The notes under the pieces: model-generated
What the model was told of the DNA's origin: nothing
What the model saw: the letters and a program-made list of their open reading frames with translations, nothing else
Database searches by the model: none
Program-made: the position numbers and the translations under genes
Shown: in pieces, positions 1-6,212 of the stretch
Layout: every line of letters begins with the position of its first letter
Position numbering within the stretch: the first letter of the stretch is position 1
Assembly: GCA_024711185.1 (NCBI GenBank)
Contig: JANJTI010000308.1
Span: forward strand, 1-11,138
Direction of reading: 5' to 3'
DNA length: 11,138 bases
From: Brevundimonas sp.
GTDB taxonomy: Bacteria > Pseudomonadota > Alphaproteobacteria > Caulobacterales > Caulobacteraceae

Positions 1-324
1 GGCCTCGGCGCGGGCCTGCTCGCGAGCGGCGCGGCGCTCGGCCCGCTGGCGGAGGCGTTCGGCGCGGGCGGTCGCGGCGTCGACCCGGTCTGTCAGTCGC
101 GAGCCGTCAACCGTGGCGCCGAGCGCGCCGGTGGCCTGGCCGCCGACCCGTCCGCCGAGGCCGCCCAAGCCGCCGACCTGTCCGCCAAGGGAGCCGCCAA
201 GGGAGCCGCCAAGGCCGCCGGAGCCGCCAAGGCCGCCGGAGCCGCCGAGCACCTGGGCGTTGGCGGCGCTCGCCACGGCCATCGAGAAGGCGGCGGCGGT
301 GATCAGCATCAAGGTCTTGCGCAT
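1..324 (-). CDS. Secreted glycine-rich repeat protein, C-terminus off the window
   Basis: Family not recognised. The first 108 residues are visible and the frame is still open at the left edge. Residues 1-23 form a clear Sec signal peptide (MRKT, then a hydrophobic stretch, ending ANA before Gln24). Residues 26-62 are a low-complexity tract of GGS, GGL and GGSL units with no aromatic residues, probably flexible. From about 72 the chain changes to an Arg/Ala/Glu-rich segment (DRVDAATARAERLRQRAERR) likely to be a charged helix or coiled coil. The start at 324 is supported by AGGAGA at 331-336, 6 nt upstream, and by the signal peptide. It lies 92 bp after the S8 protease on the same strand, so co-transcription is possible. 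Export is seen from sequence; a surface or protease-substrate role is only inference. Confidence 0.72.
   Translation of the reverse strand, partial: MRKTLMLITAAAFSMAVASAANAQVLGGSGGLGGSGGLGGSLGGSLGGQVGGLGGLGGRVGGQATGALGATVDGSRLTDRVDAATARAERLRQRAERRAAREQARAEA
190..246 (-). repeat. In-gene tandem repeat coding GGL/GGS units
   Basis: On the plus strand the 12-mer GGAGCCGCCAAG occurs twice head to tail (190-201, 202-213). An 18-bp form, GGAGCCGCCAAGGCCGCC, follows at 220-237 and its start is repeated at 238-246. All units are multiples of 3 bp, so gain or loss of units keeps the reading frame and only changes the length of the Gly-rich tract in the protein. Confidence 0.75.
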
Positions 325-345
325 CTGGTGTCTCCTGCATTGGTC

Positions 346-370
346 GGGCGAGGAAGTCGCCCTTGCAGGG
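346..370 (-). promoter_or_regulatory. Two overlapping hairpins in the leader of the glycine-rich gene
   Basis: GGGCGA (346-351) and TCGCCC (357-362) form a perfect 6-bp stem with a 5-nt loop. CCCT (360-363) and AGGG (367-370) can form a second stem that uses the same CCC at 360-362, so the two are mutually exclusive. The first hairpin ends 10 nt before the AGGAGA ribosome-binding site of the gene that starts at 324. No T-run follows, so a simple terminator of the upstream protease gene is not supported. A translational or processing role is possible but unproven; GC-rich DNA makes chance hairpins common. Confidence 0.3.
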
Positions 371-416
371 TTCAACGACGCGGCCGTGCCGATTCATCCG
401 CGCCTGGCGAAAAGGC

Positions 417-1730
417 TCAGCGGCGTAGCGAACCGCGAGCGCCGACGGCGGCGGGCGCGACGCGCAGGTCGAGCCCGACGAGACCCCGGCCATAAACCGG
501 ATCGGGACCCGGCGGGCCTGCGTCGCGGGCTGCGGCGGCGAGGGACGCGACGGACTGTTCCCCGCCGCCGGGCCGGAGGACGAGAAGGCCGGCGACAAGC
601 GGGGCGGCGAAGGAGGAGCCGCGAACCGAGACGTAGCCGCCGTCGCCGGCGGCGGCCATCCCGGCTCCGGGAGCGGCGAAATCGACATGGGGTCCCCGCC
701 CCGCCTCGGGCAGGACCCGGCCTCGGGCGTCGACCGGAGCGACTCCCACCACCCCCGGGTAGGCGGCCGGATAGAGCGGCGGGGCGGCGGGGCCGTCGTT
801 GCCCACGGCGGCGACCACCACGACTCCGCGGGCCCGGACGCGGCGCACTGCGGCCTCGACCAGGGCGTTTCGCGGGCCGACGAGGCTGACGTTGACGACC
901 CGGACGCCGGATTCCGCCAGCCAGGCGAGGGCCTGGGCCACGGCGGTGGATGAGCCGCCCGACCGGGAACCGCCGTAGACGTCGGCGGCGAACAGCGGCG
1001 ACCCGGGCGCGGCCCCGGTGAACGCCCCGGTGCGGCCGACCAGCAGGGAGGCCACCGCCGTTCCGTGCGCCGCGGGTCGGACCGGCCCTGCGAAGCCGCG
1101 CTGGACGATCGAGGCGCTGGCGAAAGCGGGGTGGCCGGCATCGACGCCGCTGTCTACGAGGCCGAGCGCCGGCCCCGTGGGACGGAGCCGGGCGGCTGCC
1201 ACCGGCGGGCCGGCGGGCGCCGGGGAAGCAGCGGGTTCGATGGCCCCGGCGGGGGCATGGACGTGGTTGAAGGCGTAGTCGCCGCCCGGATCGAGGTCGC
1301 GCAGCCGGTCGAGGGCGCGCGCCAGCGGCAGGCGGCGGGGCGGCGCCAGCACGACGACCGCGAGATCCAGGCTCTCCAGCCGTTCCTCGCGCAGCACCCT
1401 GAAGCCGGCCCGTAGCGCGGCTTCGCGGCCGGCCGCGGACAGATCCACGGCGACGATCTCGCCGCGCACCACCGGCCAACCGAGGGGGTCCACCTCCAGC
1501 GCACCGCCGGAGCGGCGGACCAGGTCGCGCAGCCGGGCGGGCGCCTCGAGCGCACGCTCCGCGCGGCCGCGCAGGTCGTCCTGCAGCCGGTCGGGGTCCA
1601 CGGGCAGGCGCTCAGGGAGACTGGCCGGCAGCCCGCCCGGGAGGCGCGGCGCCGCGATCTGGGCGCGCGCGGGCCCATCCGCCGCCCCGGCGAGGGCTGC
1701 GGCCAGCAGGAGCAAGATCAGCCAGCGCAT
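417..1730 (-). CDS. Secreted subtilisin-like serine protease (peptidase family S8)
   Basis: This is a 437-residue exported serine endopeptidase. Residues 1-23 are a signal peptide (LILLLLAAALAGAA core, ARA before Gln24). Residues about 40-160 look like a propeptide region, followed by an Ala/Pro linker. The S8 catalytic domain has Asp193 (LVDSGVDAGHP), His222 (AHGTAVASLL), oxyanion-hole Asn311 (AAVGNDGPA) and nucleophile Ser373 (RGSSFAAPLVAG), so the triad is complete. Two ATGs are possible: 1736, with GGAGG only 3 nt away, and 1730, with 9 nt; I prefer 1730 on spacing. It is divergent from an ECF sigma operon and precedes the Gly-rich secreted protein. No membrane anchor or autotransporter domain follows the protease domain, so it probably acts in the periplasm or outside. 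Substrate unknown; intramembrane cleavage of the anti-sigma factor is not expected of this family. Confidence 0.9.
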   Translation of the reverse strand: MRWLILLLLAAALAGAADGPARAQIAAPRLPGGLPASLPERLPVDPDRLQDDLRGRAERALEAPARLRDLVRRSGGALEVDPLGWPVVRGEIVAVDLSAAGREAALRAGFRVLREERLESLDLAVVVLAPPRRLPLARALDRLRDLDPGGDYAFNHVHAPAGAIEPAASPAPAGPPVAAARLRPTGPALGLVDSGVDAGHPAFASASIVQRGFAGPVRPAAHGTAVASLLVGRTGAFTGAAPGSPLFAADVYGGSRSGGSSTAVAQALAWLAESGVRVVNVSLVGPRNALVEAAVRRVRARGVVVVAAVGNDGPAAPPLYPAAYPGVVGVAPVDARGRVLPEAGRGPHVDFAAPGAGMAAAGDGGYVSVRGSSFAAPLVAGLLVLRPGGGEQSVASLAAAARDAGPPGPDPVYGRGLVGLDLRVAPAAVGARGSLRR

Positions 1731-1842
1731 CGACATCCGCGCCTCCAACGCGTGAAAACCCGAGCGGCCCCATTGGCGCGAGGGCCGCAATGGATGAAAC
1801 GTCGGGGGCGGAGCGTATCATCCGCATGGACGGAGTGTGCAT
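1731..1842. promoter_or_regulatory. Divergent promoter region with an inverted repeat
   Basis: This 112-bp gap must hold the start signals of both the S8 protease (leftward) and the sigma operon (rightward). It contains a dyad CCATTG (1770-1775), 12 nt, CAATGG (1788-1793), and an overlapping GGCCC (1766-1770) with GGGCC (1782-1786). On the plus strand TGAAAC (1795-1800) is followed after 13 nt by CGTATC (1814-1819). This is a loose resemblance to ECF-type promoters (an AAC-containing -35 and a CGT-containing -10), but the spacer is short. Promoter presence is certain by position; the exact elements are tentative. Confidence 0.4.
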
Positions 1843-2346
1843 TTGGACGGGTTCCAGAGGGAGCTGGTGGAGCTGTTGCCCCGGCTGCGCCGGTTCGCGC
1901 GCGCGATCTGCCGCAGCGACGCCGACGCCCAGGATCTCGTCCAGGAGACGGTGGAGCGGGCGCTGGCGAAACGCGCCGGTTTCCGGCCGGGCACCCGGCT
2001 GGACAGCTGGACCTTCACCATCATGAGGCGGATTCACATCGATCACGGCCGGGCCGGGGCGCGCTGGAGCCGGGTGGTGACGCCCGCGGACGAACGCACG
2101 GCCGAGGTCGCCGACCCCGGCCAGGCCGACGAGGGCCTGCGCGCCGACGCCCTGGCCCTGCGCCGGGCCATCCACGATCTGCCTGACGAGCAGCGGCTGG
2201 CGGTGGCGCTGGTGCTCGTCGACGGCCTGTCCTACGCCGAGGCGGCGGCGGTGATGGGCGTGCCCGCCGGAACCCTGACCAGCCGTCTGGTGCGCGGCCG
2301 CCAGAGCCTGATCCGGACCCTCGCCGCCCAAGGAGTGAGCGCATGA
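1843..2346 (+). CDS. ECF-family RNA polymerase sigma factor
   Basis: A 167-residue group IV (extracytoplasmic function) sigma factor. Region sigma-2 spans about residues 8-70, with DAQDLVQETVERAL (28-41) for core binding and LDSWTFTIMRRIHIDH (53-68) for the -10 element. Sigma-4 spans about 104-157, with a helix-turn-helix in SYAEAAAVMGVPAGTLTSRL. There is no sigma-3 or extra C-terminal domain, and the length is usual for the family. I chose the TTG at 1843 because GGAG at 1832-1835 sits 7 nt upstream. The in-frame GTG at 1837 would leave only 1 nt and adds two residues. Its stop overlaps the anti-sigma start (ATGA), so the two are translationally coupled. It is probably autoregulated and held by the following gene product; its regulon is unknown. 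Confidence 0.88.
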   Translation: MDGFQRELVELLPRLRRFARAICRSDADAQDLVQETVERALAKRAGFRPGTRLDSWTFTIMRRIHIDHGRAGARWSRVVTPADERTAEVADPGQADEGLRADALALRRAIHDLPDEQRLAVALVLVDGLSYAEAAAVMGVPAGTLTSRLVRGRQSLIRTLAAQGVSA

Positions 2347-3059
2347 ACCGGCTCGACGACGAGACCCTGATGCGGCGGGTGGACGGGGAGCTGTCGCCCG
2401 AGCAGGCCGCTGCAGTCGACCGGGCGGCCGCGGGCGACCCGGCTGCGACGGCGCGGCTGGAGGCGCTGCGGCGACTGCGTGGCCTGGCGGGCGAGGCCTT
2501 TCCGGCGGCGGCCGACCCGCGCGACGCGGCCCTGGCGGCGCGGATCCTGGCCGGCGGACCGGCGCGGACGAGGAGCTGGTCGACCTGGCTGCGGACGGCC
2601 TTCGCGCCGCGCCTGGCTCCGGCATGGGCGACGGCGGCTGCGGCGGCCTTCGTGCTGGGGTTGGCCGTAGGCCGGTCGGGAGGTGACGGCGCAGGTTTCG
2701 CCGTGCAGGCCGACGGCGGTCTCGCCGACGCGGGGTTGGTCCGGGTGCTGGACCGCCGGCTGGCCGCGCAGGGGCCCGACGCGGCCGGCCGGGCCGTCGG
2801 CCTGAGCTTCCGCGACGCGGAAGGGCGCTGGTGCAGGACGTTCGCCGCGGCGGAGGCAAGGGTGACCGGCCTGGCCTGCCGGAAGGGCGACGGCTGGCGG
2901 CTGGAGGCCCTGGCTCCCTATGCGGTGGAGACGTCGGAGGTGCGGGTCGCCTCGGTGGAGACCCCGGCGCCGGTGCTGGCGGCTGTCGACGCCCTGATCG
3001 CCGGCGAGACGCTCGACGCGACCGCCGAAGCGCGCGCGCGCGACGCCGGCTGGCGCTGA
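2343..3059 (+). CDS. Membrane-bound anti-sigma factor
   Basis: A 238-residue protein coupled by ATGA overlap to the ECF sigma factor, which is the normal place for its inhibitor. The N-terminal cytoplasmic part (1-90) begins LDDETLMRRVDGELSPEQ and is helical and acidic/basic, as in sigma-binding domains; it lacks the HxxxCxxC zinc motif, so it is not a ZAS-type anti-sigma factor. One membrane segment lies at about 93-110 (AWATAAAAAFVLGLAVG). The C-terminal part (111-238) would face the periplasm and carries the only two cysteines, Cys164 (GRWCRTF) and Cys179 (GLACRKGDGW), spaced so that a disulfide is possible. The role follows from position and architecture; the signal that releases the sigma factor is not visible in the sequence. 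Confidence 0.8.
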   Translation: MNRLDDETLMRRVDGELSPEQAAAVDRAAAGDPAATARLEALRRLRGLAGEAFPAAADPRDAALAARILAGGPARTRSWSTWLRTAFAPRLAPAWATAAAAAFVLGLAVGRSGGDGAGFAVQADGGLADAGLVRVLDRRLAAQGPDAAGRAVGLSFRDAEGRWCRTFAAAEARVTGLACRKGDGWRLEALAPYAVETSEVRVASVETPAPVLAAVDALIAGETLDATAEARARDAGWR

Positions 3060-3090
3060 GCCCGGAAAGGCGGGGCCAGGCCGGCCGGGC
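3060..3090 (+). terminator. GC-rich inverted repeat after the anti-sigma gene
   Basis: GCCCGG (3060-3065) and CCGGGC (3085-3090) frame a GC-rich 19-nt loop immediately after the anti-sigma stop codon. There is no T-run, so this is at best a weak or Rho-assisted stop, and may be chance in such GC-rich DNA. Confidence 0.22.
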
Positions 3091-3226
3091 GTGAGGACGG
3101 CGACGCCACGAGGGCGGCTGCCGCTCAGACCCGATGTGGGCGGAAGATAATCGAGATCAAGGATTGGCGAGGGGCGATTTTTTCGCAGGCTGGCGCGCGT
3201 CGCATCGTTCCGCCGGAGCCTCCACC

Positions 3227-3643
3227 ATGACCGCCGCCGCCACGCCTTTCGTCGCCGCCTTCTTCCATGGGACGCGAGCCGCGCTGGGGCAGGGAGATTT
3301 GATCGAGGCGGGACGGGCGTCGAACTACGGGGCGCGCAAGGCGGCCGGCTGGGTCTATGTCAGCGCCACCCTGGACGCCGCCGTCTGGGGCGCGGAGCTG
3401 GCGGCCGGCGACGGACCGGGCCGAATCTATGTGGTCGAACCGACCGGGGCGCTGGAGGACGATCCGAACCTGACAGACCAGCGCTTCCCGGGTAACCCTT
3501 CGCGCTCGTACCGGACCCGGGAGCCGCTCAGGGTTCTGGGGGAGGTGGTCGGCTGGACCGGACACCCGGCCGAACAGGTGGCGCAGATGCGGGCGCATGT
3601 CGCCGATCTGGCCGCGCAGGGGATCGAGGCGATCGACGACTGA
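3227..3643 (+). CDS. arr: NAD+:rifamycin ADP-ribosyltransferase (Arr)
   Basis: Arr transfers ADP-ribose from NAD+ to the ansa-chain hydroxyl of rifamycins and so inactivates them in the cytoplasm. The 138 residues match the family along their whole length: FFHGTR (12-17), DLIEAGRASNYGARKAAG, YVSATLDAAVWGAELA, GRIYVVEPTG, LEDDPNLTDQRFPGNPSRSYR and REPLRVLGEV. By my alignment from memory, His14, Tyr44 and Asp79 correspond to the His19-Tyr49-Asp84 active-site residues of the Mycobacterium smegmatis enzyme. I chose the ATG at 3227 because GGAG (3215-3218) is 8 nt upstream and the length fits the family; the frame is open back to an ATG at 3134, but that 31-residue extension is unlike Arr. The gene stands alone, with no integron attC or IS nearby, and has the same GC-rich codon use as its neighbours, so it looks like a resident chromosomal copy. 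Confidence 0.93.
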   Translation: MTAAATPFVAAFFHGTRAALGQGDLIEAGRASNYGARKAAGWVYVSATLDAAVWGAELAAGDGPGRIYVVEPTGALEDDPNLTDQRFPGNPSRSYRTREPLRVLGEVVGWTGHPAEQVAQMRAHVADLAAQGIEAIDD

Positions 3644-3735
3644 GGCGTGAACGGCCGGGCCGGCGCCGGGGAACGGCAGGTGCGAGGCCTTGAACCAGGG
3701 CGGGGCGCGGTTCATGCAGGGCGGCGGAGGGACCC

Positions 3736-5079
3736 ATGCAGCACGAACACACCGCCGACCTGCCTTACCTGCGCAAGGTGGTCGGCGCCTCGATGGCCGG
3801 GACGGTGGTCGAGTGGTACGAGTTCTTCCTCTACGGCACCGCCGCCACCCTGGTGTTCGGGCAGCTGTTCTTCCCTCAGACCGGCAACGAGCTGGACGGC
3901 ATCATCGCCGCCTTCGCCACCTATGCGGTGGGCTTCATCGCCCGGCCGCTGGGCGGGGTGGTCTTCGGGCATATCGGCGACAAGGTCGGGCGCAAGTCGC
4001 TGCTGCAGTTCTCGCTGCTGCTGATCGGGGCCTCGACCTTCCTGATGGGCTGCCTGCCCAGCTTCGCCTCGATCGGCTACCTGGCTCCCATCCTGCTGGT
4101 CACGCTGCGCTTCATCCAGGGCTTCGCCCTGGGCGGCGAGTGGGGCGGGGCGGTGCTGCTGGTCACCGAGCACAGCCCCAACCGCAGCCGGGCCTTCTGG
4201 GGCAGCTTCCCGCAGGCGGCGGTGCCGGTCGGCAACCTGCTGGCCACGGTGGTGATGCTGGTGCTGTCGGCGACGCTGAGCCAGGCCGACTTCCTCGCAT
4301 GGGGCTGGCGCATAGGCTTCTGGCTGTCGGTCGTGATCATCGCCATCGGCTACTACATCCGCACCCAGGTGACGGACTCGCCGATCTTCACCAAGGCGCG
4401 CGAGGAGGCCGAGCAGCGGGCCGCCGCGGGCTACGGCCTGACCGAGGTGTTCCGCCGCGAGCCGCGGGGCGTGTTCACCGCCATGGGGCTGAGGTTCGGC
4501 GAGAACATCCTCTACTACATGGTGGTCACCTTCTCGATCACCTACCTGCATCACCGCGGGGTGGACACGACGCGCATCCTGGCGCTGCTGTTCCTCGCCC
4601 ATGTGCTGCACTTCGCGGTCATTCCGTTCATCGGTCGCGCCGCGGACCGGTTCGGGCGGCGGCCGGTGTATCTCGCGGGCGCGGCGTTGACCCTCGCCTG
4701 GCCCTTCGCGGCCTTTCCGCTGTTCGACACCGGGGCCACGGGAATGATCCTGACGGCGATCATGGGCGGGCTGGTCGTGCACGGGCTGATGTACGCGGCC
4801 CAGCCGGCGATCATGACCGAGATGTTCCCGACCCGGATGCGCTACTCAGGCGTGTCGTTGGGCTACCAGGTCACCGCCATCGTGGCCGGCAGCTGGGCCC
4901 CGCTGATCGGCACGGCGCTGCTGCGGCAGTATGACTCCTGGGTTCCGATCGCCTGGTACATCCTCGCGGCGGGGACGGTCAGCCTGGTCGCGGCGCTGGT
5001 CATGCGCGAGAGCAAGGGGGCCTCGCTGGCGGCGATCGACGCCGCCGACCTGCAGCGGCTGGAGGCGGGCGGCCGCTAG
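3736..5079 (+). CDS. MFS transporter, metabolite:H+ symporter (MHS) type
   Basis: A 447-residue, 12-helix inner-membrane transporter. It has the MHS-subfamily signatures: EWYEFFLYG (26-34), the loop 2-3 motif GHIGDKVGRK (78-87), LRFIQGFALGGEWGGA (124-139), the repeated loop motif GRAADRFGRRP in the second half (300-310), and TEMFPTRMRYSGVSLGYQ (361-378). Relatives such as ShiA, ProP and KgtP import shikimate, osmolytes or dicarboxylates with protons; the substrate here cannot be told from sequence. The start is firm: GGAGG at 3726-3730, 5 nt before ATG. The 92-bp gap from arr suggests a separate promoter or loose co-transcription. The 3' end overlaps the convergent TauE gene by the four bases CTAG. 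Confidence 0.9.
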   Translation: MQHEHTADLPYLRKVVGASMAGTVVEWYEFFLYGTAATLVFGQLFFPQTGNELDGIIAAFATYAVGFIARPLGGVVFGHIGDKVGRKSLLQFSLLLIGASTFLMGCLPSFASIGYLAPILLVTLRFIQGFALGGEWGGAVLLVTEHSPNRSRAFWGSFPQAAVPVGNLLATVVMLVLSATLSQADFLAWGWRIGFWLSVVIIAIGYYIRTQVTDSPIFTKAREEAEQRAAAGYGLTEVFRREPRGVFTAMGLRFGENILYYMVVTFSITYLHHRGVDTTRILALLFLAHVLHFAVIPFIGRAADRFGRRPVYLAGAALTLAWPFAAFPLFDTGATGMILTAIMGGLVVHGLMYAAQPAIMTEMFPTRMRYSGVSLGYQVTAIVAGSWAPLIGTALLRQYDSWVPIAWYILAAGTVSLVAALVMRESKGASLAAIDAADLQRLEAGGR

Positions 5080-5855
5080 AGGAAGGCGCCGGCGGTGCGG
5101 ACCAGCATGTAGATCGCCACGAGAAAGATCAGGCCGGCGAACAGCAGGTTGAGCGCGCCGCGGCGACGGCCGAGGCTGCGGGCGGCGCGGGTTCCGAGCA
5201 GGCCGCCGCCAAGGCCACCAACCACGAACAGGCCGGCGACGCCCCAGTTCACCAGTCCCGCGATTGCGTAGCTGGAGGCGGTCGTGACGCCGAAGCCGGC
5301 GACCGCCAGCAGGGAGGAGGCCATGGCGTTGAGGATCGGCATGCCGGTGGCGGCGATCAGTCCGGGCACGATCAGAAAGCCGCCGCCGATGCCGAAGAAG
5401 CCCGACAGCAGGCCCGTGCCGAGGCCGAAGCCGAGCAGCTTCGGCAGGTTGTCGCGGCCGAGGCGGACCCCGGCGAGGCCCTCGCCCTTGCGACTGCGCA
5501 GCATCAGGCCGGCGACGACCATCATCAACACCGCGAACAGGGCCAGCAGCTTCTCGCCGTCGACCTGGCGGCCGAACCAGGCGCCGACCAGGGCCCCGAG
5601 CACCCCGGCGACGGTGAAGACGGCGGCGCAGCGCCACTTCACCGCCCCGGCCCGGGCGTGGTGGGCCAGATTGAGCAGGGCGTTGGCGGCCACCGCCACG
5701 GCGCTGGTGCCGATGGCCATGTGGGGGTTGGTGACGCCGACGAGGTAGACGAGAAGCGGCACGGCCAGCACCGATCCTCCGCCGCCGACAAGGCCAAGCG
5801 AGAAGCCGACCAGCGAGCCGGAGCCCACGGCGAGGAGGGAAGGGAGCAGGTCCAT
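5076..5855 (-). CDS. TauE/SafE-family sulfite/organosulfur permease
   Basis: A 259-residue membrane protein of the TauE/SafE family, with about eight hydrophobic segments and the family's internal duplication. Each half starts with a glycine-rich turn followed by a hydrophobic helix: GLVGGGGSVLAVPLL (21-35) and GFFGIGGGFLIVPGL (152-166). Members move sulfite, sulfoacetate or related anions across the inner membrane. The ATG at 5855 has GGAG 6 nt upstream and lies 11 nt after the stop of the rhodanese gene, so the two form a tight operon. Beside a rhodanese and a persulfide dioxygenase, export of sulfite or thiosulfate made from persulfide is the likely job (inference from the well-known bigR-type gene clusters). 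The stop shares CTAG with the convergent MFS gene. Confidence 0.88.
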   Translation of the reverse strand: MDLLPSLLAVGSGSLVGFSLGLVGGGGSVLAVPLLVYLVGVTNPHMAIGTSAVAVAANALLNLAHHARAGAVKWRCAAVFTVAGVLGALVGAWFGRQVDGEKLLALFAVLMMVVAGLMLRSRKGEGLAGVRLGRDNLPKLLGFGLGTGLLSGFFGIGGGFLIVPGLIAATGMPILNAMASSLLAVAGFGVTTASSYAIAGLVNWGVAGLFVVGGLGGGLLGTRAARSLGRRRGALNLLFAGLIFLVAIYMLVRTAGAFL

Positions 5856-5866
5856 GCCGGGCTCCG

Positions 5867-6181
5867 TCAGCGGCCCGACTGGACAGGCAGGCCGGCGGCG
5901 CGCCAGCCGTCGATGCCGCCCTCGAGCAGGTAGATGTCGTCGCTGGCCACGGATCCGACGAGGGTTCCGGCGTTCATGCGCGTGCGGGCCCCGCTGCGGC
6001 AGTGGAAGATCACCGGCCGGCCGGGCTCGACCTCGACGCCGCGGGCGCCCTTCGAGAGCGGAGCCGAGCGGGCGCCGGCGATGACGAGGGCGCATTCCTC
6101 GGGCTCGCGGATGTCGACGAGCACGGCGCCCTGCTCGACGAGGCGGGCGGCGTCCTTCGGTGTGATGGGTCGGGCGGTCAT
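5867..6181 (-). CDS. Single-domain rhodanese-like sulfurtransferase
   Basis: A 104-residue cytoplasmic protein consisting of one rhodanese domain. LVDIREPEE (21-29) is the N-terminal signature, Cys61 in HCRSGARTR (60-68) is the persulfide-carrying catalytic cysteine with its six-residue loop, and LEGGIDGWRAAGLPV (86-100) is the C-terminal signature. It would accept or donate sulfane sulfur, for example between glutathione persulfide and sulfite or thiosulfate. ATG 6181 is preceded by GGAG with 5 nt spacing. It is first in the operon with the TauE permease and diverges from the persulfide dioxygenase across a 93-bp promoter region. The first five residues, MTARP, equal those of the divergent gene. 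Confidence 0.9.
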   Translation of the reverse strand: MTARPITPKDAARLVEQGAVLVDIREPEECALVIAGARSAPLSKGARGVEVEPGRPVIFHCRSGARTRMNAGTLVGSVASDDIYLLEGGIDGWRAAGLPVQSGR

Positions 6182-6212
6182 GGGATCTCCGGAACAGGGG
6201 AGGGGGAGGGAC

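Noticed and set aside
107..1479. Long open frames overlapping the S8 protease and the Gly-rich gene on both strands
   Set aside because: Their translations are Arg/Pro/Gly-rich low-complexity sequence with no domain, and they overlap genes with clear motifs. Such frames are expected when GC is near 70%.
1612..2859. 415-codon minus-strand open frame opposite the sigma and anti-sigma genes
   Set aside because: It lies antisense to two genes with firm family motifs and its protein is Pro/Arg-rich with no recognisable fold.
3134..3226. N-terminal 31-residue extension of Arr from an upstream ATG
   Set aside because: The extension is not part of the Arr family, and the ATG at 3227 has a well-spaced GGAG and gives the usual length.
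3690..4934. Long open frames on both strands over the MFS transporter (3690-4934 plus, 3712-4782 minus)
   Set aside because: They are other-frame readings of a gene with full MHS signatures; the translations are His/Arg/Gly-rich and lack membrane helices.
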